DNA of 45,328 nt from Kiritimatiellia bacterium (GCA_016783675.1 JADHWE010000011.1:1-45328), one strand, 5' to 3'. Counted from the first letter of the stretch, positions 17,801 through 26,134 are shown. Translations and numbers: made by a program. The notes: generated by a model not told the origin, from the sequence alone.

Positions 17801-18613
17801 ATGCAAGTGAAATTAAGACTCCTGTGCGGGTTGCTGTTGGCCATACCGATGACTCTCTGGGCGGGAGACGTCCTGCGGCTGGCGACGACAACCAGTACCT
17901 ATGAGACCGGGTTGCTCGATCATATCCTGCCCGAGTTCGAGCGGGCCCACGACTGCAAGGTGCACGTGATTTCCGTGGGGTCCGGCAAGGCGATGCAGAT
18001 TGCCCGCAATGGCGACGTGGACGTCATCCTGGTGCATGCCCGCAAAGCTGAAGATGCTTTTGTCAATGAGGGGTATGGGGTCAACCGCCGCGACGTGATG
18101 GTTAACGACTTCGTAATCCTGGGGCCGGTGAACGACCCGGCGGGGGTCGGCGGCCTGCGCGACGCGAAAGAGGCACTACGACGTATTCACTCGAAGCAGC
18201 GGCCGTTCGTGTCGCGCGGTGATGACTCCGGCACACACAAGAAAGAGAAGCAGCTCTGGACCAAGACCGGACTGAAGCGCGATGGCGACTGGTATCTTGA
18301 AGCAGGGCAGGGGATGAGCGCCACGCTTCGGATGGCGGATGAGAAGAACGGATATGTGTTGGTTGACCGGGCGACCTATCTTACCCATCGAGAAAAACTG
18401 CGACTGACGCTTATGGTGGAGGGGGATGCGGATCTCTTCAACCCGTATGGCATTATTGCGGTCAGTCCCTACACGTTCGCTCATGTGAAGTACAGGCGTG
18501 CGATGGCGCTCATTGCCTGGATTACGAGTCCGGAGTGCCAGGCCAGAATTCGCGACTATACTTTGAAGGGAAGACCTCTCTACCACCCGTCTGCTGCCGG
18601 GGGCGGTGATTGA
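17801..18613 (+). CDS. tupA: Tungstate ABC transporter, periplasmic binding protein
   Basis: A 270-residue exported protein that captures tungstate for the Tup importer. A signal peptide is seen at residues 1-21 (hydrophobic LLCGLLLAIPMTLWA, cleavage after LWA). The mature protein opens with LATTTSTYETGLLD, the oxyanion-binding signature of TupA. SVGSGKAMQIARNGDVDVILVHA and SRGDDSGTHKKE are further family motifs. The gene is divergent from the MobB-MobA fusion with 67 bases between them. Its stop overlaps the tupB start (TGATG). Specificity for tungstate over molybdate is a family-level inference. Confidence 0.9.
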   Translation: MQVKLRLLCGLLLAIPMTLWAGDVLRLATTTSTYETGLLDHILPEFERAHDCKVHVISVGSGKAMQIARNGDVDVILVHARKAEDAFVNEGYGVNRRDVMVNDFVILGPVNDPAGVGGLRDAKEALRRIHSKQRPFVSRGDDSGTHKKEKQLWTKTGLKRDGDWYLEAGQGMSATLRMADEKNGYVLVDRATYLTHREKLRLTLMVEGDADLFNPYGIIAVSPYTFAHVKYRRAMALIAWITSPECQARIRDYTLKGRPLYHPSAAGGGD

Positions 18614-19305
18614 TGGATTACATTTGGCAGGGCGTTCGAGACAGCCTCCGGATCATCACCGGATTGGATCGTGAGTTTCTGTCAGCGGTACTCGTCTCGC
18701 TGAAGGTGGCCTTCCTTTCCACCGCGCTGGCCACGCTGGCGGGTGTTCCGTTCGGGATGTGGATTGCAGAGAAGCGCTCCCGGGGTGCGCGGGTGATCAT
18801 GACAATCCTGAATACCCTGATGTCGCTGCCGACGGTGGTGGTCGGGCTCATGGTCTACTCATTTCTGTCGCGTCGCGGGCCGCTGGGGGAGTTGGGATTG
18901 CTCTATACGCCTGCGGCGATGGTTATCGGTCAGTTCATCCTGGCGTTCCCGATCGTTGCCGGCCTTTCGGCCAGTGCGGTAGTGGGCTTGGATAAGCGCA
19001 TTCGCGCCACGGCGTTCTCACTGGGTGCCGACACGGCGCAGAGCTTCCGGATGTTCCTGCGCGAAGCCCGGTATGGGATCATGGCCGCTATCATGGCCGG
19101 CTTCGGCCGCGTGTTCGCCGAAGTGGGTGTCTCCATGATGCTGGGCGGAAACATTCGTGGTTATACACGCAATATCACCACAGCAATCGCGCTTGAAACC
19201 AGCAAGGGGGAGTTTGCCTTCGGTATTGCATTGGGCCTGGTGCTGCTCACGGTGGCGCTGGTTGTCAACATCCTGTTCAGCCTGTTCCGGGAGTGGAGCC
19301 GATGA
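18613..19305 (+). CDS. tupB: Tungstate ABC transporter, permease
   Basis: A 230-residue inner-membrane permease with about five or six hydrophobic segments (for example VLVSLKVAFLSTALATLAGV and VVVGLMVYSFLS). The loop RYGIMAAIMAGFGRVFAEVG matches the EAA interaction site for the ATPase. The ATG at 18613 shares one base with the tupA stop codon. It forms the channel of the TupABC importer. Confidence 0.9.
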   Translation: MDYIWQGVRDSLRIITGLDREFLSAVLVSLKVAFLSTALATLAGVPFGMWIAEKRSRGARVIMTILNTLMSLPTVVVGLMVYSFLSRRGPLGELGLLYTPAAMVIGQFILAFPIVAGLSASAVVGLDKRIRATAFSLGADTAQSFRMFLREARYGIMAAIMAGFGRVFAEVGVSMMLGGNIRGYTRNITTAIALETSKGEFAFGIALGLVLLTVALVVNILFSLFREWSR

Positions 19306-19976
19306 GTGCTTATCGCCTGCACAACGTTGAGGGACAGTGGGGGGGCTTCGTCCTGCGAGTGGACGATTTTGGTCTGCAGAGCGGACGGATCTACTCTGTG
19401 ACCGGCCCCAACGGCTGCGGCAAAACGAGTCTGCTCCGGCTGCTCGCGTTGCTCGATCGCCCTGTTGCAGGCCGGGTGCACTATGGTGGCGACGTGGTGG
19501 ACTACGATGACGGGGCCGGATGGCTCCGCTCAAGGCGCCGGATTGCCTACCTGATGCAACAGCCGTACCTGTTCAACATGAGCGTCTATGACAACATCGC
19601 GTATGGGCTGCACTTGCGGCACATATCATCCGCCCATATTCGTCGTCGTGTGTGCGATGTCATCGAACGGCTGGCGTTGGACCCCTTTGTGCGGCGCAAT
19701 GCCCACACACTATCGGGGGGGGAGGCGCAGCGGGTTGCGTTGGCGCGCACGCTGGTGCTCGATGCCGACGTCATGCTCCTGGATGAGTTCACGGCGAGTG
19801 TCGATCAGCAGTACGTGCAGATGGTCGAAGAGTATGTTCGTGAGCTGAACACGGAATGCGGGACAACGGTCGTCTTCACAACACACTCTTCAAACCAGGC
19901 CGCACGCATGTCCGACCATCCGATCACCATCGTGGAAGGTGTCGTTACGGCATGTGGTGGAGGGAACCGGCGTTGA
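19302..19976 (+). CDS. tupC: Tungstate ABC transporter, ATP-binding protein
   Basis: A 224-residue ABC ATPase powering tungstate import. Walker A is GPNGCGKTS, the ABC signature is LSGGEAQRVALAR, and Walker B is VMLLDEFTASVD. The ATG at 19302 overlaps the tupB stop (ATGA). The last 32 bases overlap the convergent rhodanese gene on the minus strand. Confidence 0.9.
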   Translation: MSAYRLHNVEGQWGGFVLRVDDFGLQSGRIYSVTGPNGCGKTSLLRLLALLDRPVAGRVHYGGDVVDYDDGAGWLRSRRRIAYLMQQPYLFNMSVYDNIAYGLHLRHISSAHIRRRVCDVIERLALDPFVRRNAHTLSGGEAQRVALARTLVLDADVMLLDEFTASVDQQYVQMVEEYVRELNTECGTTVVFTTHSSNQAARMSDHPITIVEGVVTACGGGNRR

Positions 19977-20292
19977 GGACGTTGGTGTAGCCGGCTTGCT
20001 CAATCGTGCGCTTGGCGGAGGCGGAGCGGGCGCCGGAGTGGCAGTAGAGGACGATCGGCTTGCTCTTGTCGGAGCCGAGCTGGTCCAGGCTTGCCCCGAT
20101 TCCGCTGAGGGGAATGTTGATCGCACCCTCGTAATGTCCGCCGGCAAACTCGGCCGGGGTGCGCACGTCCACGATCAGCGCGCCCTGTTCCAGTTTCGCC
20201 TGGATATCGCCTTTCGACGCACGTCCAATCAATAGGTTCTTCAGCACAAGTACAGCTCCCACAGCAACGATAATCCAGATCCAGTTCTTCAT
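19945..20292 (-). CDS. Membrane-anchored single-domain rhodanese
   Basis: A 115-residue protein with an N-terminal membrane anchor (residues about 3-22, WIWIIVAVGAVLVLKNLLIG) followed by one rhodanese domain. The active-site loop reads VLYCHSGARSA, so the catalytic Cys is present and persulfide transfer is possible. IVDVRTPAEFAGGHYEGAIN is the conserved first half. The start at 20292 has AGGGGG a few bases upstream and is preferred over an upstream ATG at 20310. It is divergent from the ArsR-type regulator of the cytochrome/YeeE operon and probably handles sulfane sulfur linked to that locus. Its 3' end overlaps tupC. Confidence 0.88.
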   Translation of the reverse strand: MKNWIWIIVAVGAVLVLKNLLIGRASKGDIQAKLEQGALIVDVRTPAEFAGGHYEGAINIPLSGIGASLDQLGSDKSKPIVLYCHSGARSASAKRTIEQAGYTNVLNAGSLHHMP

Positions 20293-20369
20293 ATCAGCCC
20301 CCTGCAACATGAATGAGCATCAGGCAAAACGCCCGATGAGGGCATCCTATCTACAGAACGGCCTCTGCT

Positions 20370-20393
20370 GTAGGCCGGGTGCCCCCACCCGGC
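20370..20393 (+). repeat. GTAG-headed REP hairpin
   Basis: GTAG (20370-20373) is followed by a perfect 8-base stem GCCGGGTG/CACCCGGC around CCCC. It lies in the rhodanese/arsR intergenic region. The head and hairpin form match other repeats in this window. Confidence 0.6.
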
Positions 20394-20442
20394 GAGAAAG
20401 TCGCCGAAGTTCAAGAAAGTAGAATACGGGATCGTTTTTATA

Positions 20443-20479
20443 TTTACAAACACAATCCGATAGTTTAATGATTATTAAA
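20443..20479 (+). promoter_or_regulatory. Promoter and operator of the ArsR-type gene
   Basis: TTTACA (20443-20448) is separated by 17 bases from TAATGA (20466-20471), a plausible -35/-10 pair. A perfect dyad TTTAAT-GATT-ATTAAA (20464-20479) overlaps the -10 and ends two bases before the ATG at 20482. This is the classical layout for autorepression by a dimeric regulator. It also implies an almost leaderless transcript for the first start codon. Confidence 0.5.
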
Positions 20480-20481
20480 TC

Positions 20482-20799
20482 ATGTTGAGCGGAGTTGGCA
20501 ACACACTGAAGTCGAAGTTCACCCGGGAGAGAGTACGCTGCCAGGCGATCATGGATATCCTGTCGCTTGTCTCGAACAAGACCCGCTTCCAGATCCTCTG
20601 TGCCCTGCACGAGGATGACTTCTGTGTGAACGAGCTGGTGGAGATCGTCGGTGGGAAGATCTCCAACGTGTCGCAGCAACTCAAGGCTCTGGCATTGGCG
20701 GGTATCGTCAGCAGACAGCGCGATGACCAACGCGTCATCTACTCGCTCAAGGATGAGCGTGTCCGCAACCTGCTGACGTATCTGCAGCAGCAATTCTGA
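20482..20799 (+). CDS. ArsR-family winged-helix regulator, probably sulfur-responsive
   Basis: A 105-residue ArsR/SmtB-type repressor. The fold is read from ILSLVSNKTRFQILCAL (helices 1-2), FCVNELVEIVGGKISNVSQQLKAL (helix-turn-helix) and GIVSRQRDDQRVIYSLKD (wing). Cysteines occur at residues 20, 37 and 44 (RVRCQ, ILCALHEDDFC). The paired CXnC arrangement of ArsR metal sites is not evident, but single cysteines near helix 2 recall the persulfide sensors SqrR/BigR. It is the first gene before the multihaem cytochrome and YeeE/YedE genes, divergent from a rhodanese, so a persulfide- or sulfur-responsive role is inferred. A shorter start at 20551 (ATG, with AGG upstream) is possible. Confidence 0.8.
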   Translation: MLSGVGNTLKSKFTRERVRCQAIMDILSLVSNKTRFQILCALHEDDFCVNELVEIVGGKISNVSQQLKALALAGIVSRQRDDQRVIYSLKDERVRNLLTYLQQQF

Positions 20800-20832
20800 T
20801 CGATAGGGGAATCAAAGAGGAAGCTCGTCCGC

Positions 20833-23800
20833 ATGACCACAACACAACGGTATCTTGTACTCAGCGGCGCTGTTGTCGCGCTGCCCCTGGCCCTGCTGCT
20901 GGGGATGGTGCTGACGGAGGAGAAGCGTCCCGATCCATGGAAACATGTCAAACCACACCGGGACCACCTGGATCACAGCGCCTTCTTCGAAGAGGACTTC
21001 GCTTCCGGCCAGGACGTGACGCGTCGCTGCCTGGAGTGTCATGAAGACGCTGCACACGAGCTGATGCAGACGGCGCACTGGAAATGGCTGGGGCCCGAAA
21101 CGGAGATTCCGGGTCGCGACCTCAAGATGGCGATCGGTAAGAAGAACCTGATCAATAACTTCTGCATCGGCGTGATGGGGGGCAACTGGGAGAGCTGCAC
21201 CAAGTGTCACGCCGGTTACGGCTGGAAAGACGACAGCTACGACTTCAACAAAGAGGAAAACGTCGACTGCCTGGTCTGCCATGACTGGTCGGGCGCCTAT
21301 CTCAAGGGCGACGCCGGCGAGCCGACGGAAGCCAAGGCCCTCCTGACGGCCGCGAAGTCGGTCGGCTATCCCCGTCGCGACAACTGCGGCACGTGTCATT
21401 ACTACGGTGGTGGCGGGATGGGTGTGAAGCATGGCGACCTGGATTCCTCGCTCATTAATCCCGGCAAAGACATCGACGCGCACATGGGCAAGCAGGGCTT
21501 CTACTGCATCGACTGCCACAAGACCAAGGATCATGACATCAAGGGCGTGGCCTATTCCGTATCGGCCACACACCACAACGGTATCTCCTGTGCCGACTGC
21601 CATACCGATAAGCCGCACGATGATTTCCGGCTGAACAAGCATACCGATGCCATTGCCTGCCAGACCTGTCACATCCCCAAGTTCGCCTTGGCGAAGTCGA
21701 CCAAGACCGAGTGGGACTGGTCCAAGGCCGGCAAGACCAATGAGACCGAGGACGTGCACCACTACCTCAGGAAGAAGGGCAAGTTCGTCTACGAGAAGGA
21801 GATCATTCCCGAGTACTACTGGTTCAATATGACGGTGGACCGCTACCTCCTCGGAGACAAGATCGACCCCGAAGCCGTAACCGACATGAATCGCCCACGG
21901 GGTGACATTTCGGATGCCACAGCGAAGATCTGGCCGTTCAAGGTGCACCGCGGATCGCAGATCTACGACAAGGAGCACAAGTACTTCATTCCGCCTCAGA
22001 CGACGGGTGACCAGGGCTATTGGACCAAGTACGACTGGGACCTCGCGCTCACGCTTGGCGCCGAGAAGTCCGGGCTGGAGTACAGCGGCGAGTATGATTT
22101 CAACCAGACCCGTATGCATTGGCCGATCTCGCACATGACGGCCGAGAAAGAGAAGGCGCTCAAATGCATCGACTGTCACTCGCCCGAGCCGCGCATGCCG
22201 TGGACGGAGCTGGGCTACAGCGGTGACCCCATCTACAGCGTCAACCGCAGTCCTGACATGACGGAGCACTCGAAGTGCAAGATGACGCTCCAGTCACTCA
22301 AGCCCGTCCTGACGCTGCCCGGGGACTACTTTACGAACGAGTATGACTATAGCTGTCAGTACTTCGGAACGGTGTTTGCGGCCGGGCATCTCAACCAGTC
22401 GGCCCTGAACTATGACAAGAAGGAGACGCTGGCCTACCCGTACGACGTCCATGCCGCACGCGGTCTCAACTGCAGCGACTGTCACTTTGAGGAAAAGGCC
22501 GGCAAGCGCCACCAGGCGGTGAAACCCGACGTGTACCACCTGAAGTGGGACCCGCGCAAACTCAACCATGCCGCCACGATTCCGGAGAATGTAACCAACC
22601 TTGGCTCTGCCGAATGCGCTGCCTGTCACGACGTCAAGACGACGCACCGCAAGCTGCCGTTCCGGGATCGGCACATGGCAAAGGTCAGTTGCCAGGCCTG
22701 CCATATACCCCAGATGGATGTTCCCGCCCTGCGCGTGGTCGATCGCACGGTGGTGGATGCCGACGGGGCGAACCTGCGCCACTTCACGGCGGTGGGGGCA
22801 GACCCCAACCTGTCCGACCATACGCTGCCGCTCAACCTGGCTCGTCCGCTGCTGGCCACGTCGGCCGACCATGATGGCAAGATTCTTCCGTACAATGTCA
22901 TTATCGAGTTCGCTTGGGTGGACGAGCGCAACCAGCCGGTGGACCCGGAGCTTGTGGCCGCGATATTCCGGTCCGATGACGGCGATCCCCCGCTTGATGT
23001 CATGAAGCAGTTCGACGCCAATCGCGACGGGGCGCTCGACGACCAGGAGCTTACGCTCAACACAAAGGCCAAGCATGAGTTCGTCCGTAGCCGACTGATA
23101 GCTGCCGGTGTGGCTAAGCCCGAGATCCGGATGGACGTCGCCGATTTCGAGATCAGTCACGGGGTCAAGCGGGGCAAGCTCGCCCTGGCCGAGTGCGACA
23201 GTTGCCACAACAGTGACGGACGAACCGCAGGGCCGATGACGATCGCGGGCACGACCCCCACACAGTTCACGCGGCCGCCACGTGACGGGGCCAGCGCTGT
23301 GTCGGACGCCCTCGCACGCCGGGCCGGTATCCTGGTCTACGATCCGCGTAAGGCGTTGAAGGGGCTGCACATCTTTGGGGCAACCACACACCTCTCATCG
23401 GTCATCGGTGCACTGTTGTTCCTGGCCACCCTGGCGGGGGTCAGCGGCCATGGCCTGCTGCGCTTCATCAACTGGCGTAGAACGCGCGGCCGTCAGCCGG
23501 CGCAGGCGTCACCGCAGCCCGCCCGGCGCGTGATGATGTATTCCGCGCACAAGCGCTTCTTCCACTGGATGTTGGCGCTGGGGATGCTGGCGTTGATTCT
23601 GTCCGGCGTGAAGATCCACTTCGCGAACTTCATGCCGGCCGTCTCCTATGGTGTTGCCGTGTTCATTCACAATCTGACGGCATTCCTGCTGCTGGCGCAC
23701 GTGGTGGTGTCCTTCCTGTTCCACCTGTTCTCCGGCGACTACCAGCAGTTCCTGCCCAACCTGAAGCGGTTGCCGCGCGATGTTCTGGTGCAGGCGCGCT

Positions 23801-24132
23801 ACTACGCCTTCGGCATCTTCACCGGCGAACCGAACCCGTTCCACAAGTCACCCGAGCATCGCATGAATCCTATGCAGCAGATGGCCTATCTCGGCCTGCT
23901 GCTGGGCCTGGTCCCGTTGCAGATTGCCACGGGCGTGCTGATCTACCTGACGGGGCACTACCCGGAACTGACCAACCGGATCGGCGGCCTGGTACACATC
24001 GGACCGCTGCACAACGTGGTGTCATGGCTAATCATCAGTTTCCTGGTGGTGCATCTCTACCTGATTACAACCGGCGAGCGGGTCTCGTCGCATTTGAAAG
24101 CCATGGTCACCGGCTACGAGGAGGAACACTAA
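20833..24132 (+). CDS. Octahaem tetrathionate-reductase-like cytochrome fused to a tetrahaem region and a membrane cytochrome b
   Basis: A 1099-residue respiratory protein. Residues 7-25 form a signal or anchor helix. Eight CxxCH motifs begin at residues 66, 122, 146, 185, 225, 253, 276 and 445. With FCIGVMGGNWESCTKCHAG, NVDCLVCHD and GVKHGDLD this matches the octahaem tetrathionate reductase family (OTR). Four more CxxCH motifs follow at 547, 595, 620 and 788, with an EF-hand-like loop DANRDGALDDQE at 728. From about 850 there are five hydrophobic segments with histidines, starting YSAHKRFFHWMLALGM, typical of b-type cytochromes (PhsC/hydrogenase b type). Family OTR reduces tetrathionate, nitrite or hydroxylamine in vitro; the substrate here is unknown. 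The b domain suggests direct quinol oxidation. AGAGGAAG precedes the ATG; YeeE follows two bases later. Confidence 0.88.
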   Translation: MTTTQRYLVLSGAVVALPLALLLGMVLTEEKRPDPWKHVKPHRDHLDHSAFFEEDFASGQDVTRRCLECHEDAAHELMQTAHWKWLGPETEIPGRDLKMAIGKKNLINNFCIGVMGGNWESCTKCHAGYGWKDDSYDFNKEENVDCLVCHDWSGAYLKGDAGEPTEAKALLTAAKSVGYPRRDNCGTCHYYGGGGMGVKHGDLDSSLINPGKDIDAHMGKQGFYCIDCHKTKDHDIKGVAYSVSATHHNGISCADCHTDKPHDDFRLNKHTDAIACQTCHIPKFALAKSTKTEWDWSKAGKTNETEDVHHYLRKKGKFVYEKEIIPEYYWFNMTVDRYLLGDKIDPEAVTDMNRPRGDISDATAKIWPFKVHRGSQIYDKEHKYFIPPQTTGDQGYWTKYDWDLALTLGAEKSGLEYSGEYDFNQTRMHWPISHMTAEKEKALKCIDCHSPEPRMPWTELGYSGDPIYSVNRSPDMTEHSKCKMTLQSLKPVLTLPGDYFTNEYDYSCQYFGTVFAAGHLNQSALNYDKKETLAYPYDVHAARGLNCSDCHFEEKAGKRHQAVKPDVYHLKWDPRKLNHAATIPENVTNLGSAECAACHDVKTTHRKLPFRDRHMAKVSCQACHIPQMDVPALRVVDRTVVDADGANLRHFTAVGADPNLSDHTLPLNLARPLLATSADHDGKILPYNVIIEFAWVDERNQPVDPELVAAIFRSDDGDPPLDVMKQFDANRDGALDDQELTLNTKAKHEFVRSRLIAAGVAKPEIRMDVADFEISHGVKRGKLALAECDSCHNSDGRTAGPMTIAGTTPTQFTRPPRDGASAVSDALARRAGILVYDPRKALKGLHIFGATTHLSSVIGALLFLATLAGVSGHGLLRFINWRRTRGRQPAQASPQPARRVMMYSAHKRFFHWMLALGMLALILSGVKIHFANFMPAVSYGVAVFIHNLTAFLLLAHVVVSFLFHLFSGDYQQFLPNLKRLPRDVLVQARYYAFGIFTGEPNPFHKSPEHRMNPMQQMAYLGLLLGLVPLQIATGVLIYLTGHYPELTNRIGGLVHIGPLHNVVSWLIISFLVVHLYLITTGERVSSHLKAMVTGYEEEH

Positions 24133-24134
24133 GC

Positions 24135-24665
24135 ATGAAGACGCGACCATACATCAATCCTTATGTGGGGGGCGTATTGCTCGGCCTGACGCTGTTCGCG
24201 GCGTTTTACCTGACCGGTGCCGGCCTGGGCGCATCGAGTGCCGTGAACCGGGTGCAGGTTGCCGTCCTGGATAACGTGGCCCCGAAGGCCGTTGACAAAA
24301 TGGCCTACTGCGCACAGCTCGCCGGGGGCGACAAGAACCCGCTCGATTCACCCAGCGTGATGATGCTGCTCGGTACGCTCGTGGGTGGCATGGTGGCCGG
24401 CGTGTTGAGTGGCCGTTTCAAACCCGAGGTTCGCAAGGGCGCCGGCGTGTCGAACGGCACCCGCCTGGCCCTGGCCCTGCTCGGCGGATTGATCATGGGC
24501 TTCGGCGCGCGCTTCTCCCGTGGCTGTACATCCGGACAGGCCCTCAGTGGCGGCGCGGTGCTCTCGGCGGGAAGCTGGCTCTTTATGTTCAGTGTCTTCG
24601 GGGGCGCCTACGGTCTCGCCTGGTTCCTCCGCCGATTCTGGCGTGTCGAAGAGGAGGCGGTCTGA
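24135..24665 (+). CDS. YeeE/YedE-family sulfur transporter, half-size
   Basis: A 176-residue inner-membrane protein with about four hydrophobic segments (VLLGLTLFAAFYLTGAGLG near the start). SRGCTSGQALSGG carries the conserved Cys of YeeE/YedE (TsuA-type) thiosulfate transporters. A second Cys lies in MAYCAQLAGG. Two bases separate it from the cytochrome stop, with GAGGAGG upstream, and its stop overlaps the next start (TGATG). Together with the next gene it probably forms one transporter, perhaps carrying thiosulfate or another reduced sulfur product of the cytochrome. Confidence 0.88.
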   Translation: MKTRPYINPYVGGVLLGLTLFAAFYLTGAGLGASSAVNRVQVAVLDNVAPKAVDKMAYCAQLAGGDKNPLDSPSVMMLLGTLVGGMVAGVLSGRFKPEVRKGAGVSNGTRLALALLGGLIMGFGARFSRGCTSGQALSGGAVLSAGSWLFMFSVFGGAYGLAWFLRRFWRVEEEAV

Positions 24666-25924
24666 TGGCTCCGCTCAACATTCTCGAAGCCCTACCCAAG
24701 CTGGCGGCCTACGGCATCTACTTCCTGCTGGGAATCAGCTTCGGATCGGTTCTTGAACTCTCCGGGTTTGGCGACTCGCGCAAGCTCTCGGGCCAGTTCT
24801 ACCTGCGTGACATGACCGTCCTCAAGGTGATGTTCACCGCCATTATCACCGCCTGCGTCATGCTCTATCTCGGCAACAGTCTTGGCCTGATTGCCTTTGA
24901 GCGTGTCTTCGTCAACCACACCTATCTCTGGCCCGGCATCATCGGCGGTTTGATCATGGGCGTGGGGTTCATCATCGGCGGATTCTGCCCCGGCACCTCC
25001 ATCGTGGCGCTGGCCACGCTGAAGATCGACGGCGTATTCTTCGCCACCGGCGTGTCGTTGGGTACCTTGCTGTTCAGTGTTACCGTGCAGCGATTCAGTG
25101 GTCTCTGGAACGCCTCTTACATGGGACGCCTGACCATTCCCGAGGTGTTCGAGATCAGCAACGGGTGGGTCGTGTTTGGCGTGGTCGTGATGGCCATGGC
25201 GATGTTCTATGCGGCGGAGCTCTCCGAACAGTTCTTCGGTGAGAAGCGCAAGCGTCTCGACCTCGTGCCGATCAGTCGACTGCGTCTCGTAGGGATGGCC
25301 GCGCTCCTGGGGGGCGGACTGCTGACGCTGATTGTCGGTGACCCTTCCTCCGAAGACAAGTGGGCGCGCATCCCGAAAGAAGAGAAAGCCAAGCTGGCCG
25401 ACCGGGAGGTCTACGTCAGCGCCGGTGAGTTCATCGAGGCGGCCAGTGACGACGCGCTCTATCTCAACATCATTGATGTGCGCGACCAGAGCTCATTCAA
25501 CCTCTTCCACTTCCGCACGGCCGAGCGCTACACCCTCGATCAGCTACACACCATCAACACGATCAAGGCCCTGCGCCGTTTGCCGGACAATACGGTGAAT
25601 GTCGTGGTCTCCAACGGTGAGGTGGCGTCGACCGAGGCCTACAAACTGTTGAGGGGGGAGGGGATCATCAACCTCTACATTCTGGAGGGCGGGATCAACC
25701 AGTGGTTGACCGATTTCGCCGGTCCGAATGTCGGTATCGAGAAGGTGGTCGCGGCCCAGTCCGACACGACAAGAGATCGCCTCCGGTTCCGCTTCAGCTA
25801 TGCCGTCGGCGACAACTACCCCTTCGCCCGCCTGCTCAACATGAAGTCCCTGGCCGACGACCTGACCTTCGAACGCAAGATCAAGATCGAGAAGAAGGCC
25901 GGCCTTAAGGGCGGGTGTAGCTAG
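24665..25924 (+). CDS. YeeE/YedE transporter fused to a degenerate rhodanese domain
   Basis: A 419-residue protein. Residues about 1-230 are a YeeE/YedE membrane domain: GGFCPGTSIVALATLK carries the conserved Cys, and about six hydrophobic segments are seen. Residues about 250-360 resemble a rhodanese (LNIIDVRDQSSFNLFHFRTA, LYILEGGINQWL). The active loop reads VVVSNGEVASTEAY where a catalytic Cys would be expected, so this domain is probably inactive and may bind a sulfur carrier. The protein ends in GGCS, with a Cys one residue from the end that could be a substitute thiol. It is the last gene of the ArsR-cytochrome-YeeE operon. Confidence 0.86.
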   Translation: MAPLNILEALPKLAAYGIYFLLGISFGSVLELSGFGDSRKLSGQFYLRDMTVLKVMFTAIITACVMLYLGNSLGLIAFERVFVNHTYLWPGIIGGLIMGVGFIIGGFCPGTSIVALATLKIDGVFFATGVSLGTLLFSVTVQRFSGLWNASYMGRLTIPEVFEISNGWVVFGVVVMAMAMFYAAELSEQFFGEKRKRLDLVPISRLRLVGMAALLGGGLLTLIVGDPSSEDKWARIPKEEKAKLADREVYVSAGEFIEAASDDALYLNIIDVRDQSSFNLFHFRTAERYTLDQLHTINTIKALRRLPDNTVNVVVSNGEVASTEAYKLLRGEGIINLYILEGGINQWLTDFAGPNVGIEKVVAAQSDTTRDRLRFRFSYAVGDNYPFARLLNMKSLADDLTFERKIKIEKKAGLKGGCS

Positions 25925-25931
25925 ACCCCAT

Positions 25932-26118
25932 CCGAAAAGGGCTGGTAGGGCGAGCTGTCCCAGCGAGCCGGGCGCACGTCAGAGAGCATGGAAAGAGACA
26001 GAGTAGCGATTCTCGCTGTTCTGTCGCACTACATACGCATGTCTTGCTCTCGGCTCGCTGGGGACAGCTCGCCCTACCCCTCTGTTTGCTGTCCTCTGAT
26101 GAAGGACACCCTTTTCGG
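25932..26118. repeat. Nested inverted repeats with GTAG-headed REP units between convergent genes
   Basis: The outer arms are CCGAAAAGGG (25932-25941) and CCCTTTTCGG (26109-26118). Just inside are GTAGGGCGAGCTGTCCC (from 25945) and its near-perfect complement ending in CCCTACC (26051-26078). Each inner unit folds as GGC-GA-GCTG...CAGC-GA-GCC, with GA facing GA in the stem. No gene is visible here. The element may terminate both convergent transcripts (the YedE gene and the helicase). Confidence 0.65.
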
Positions 26119-26134
26119 GCAGGCGCTAGCCAGC

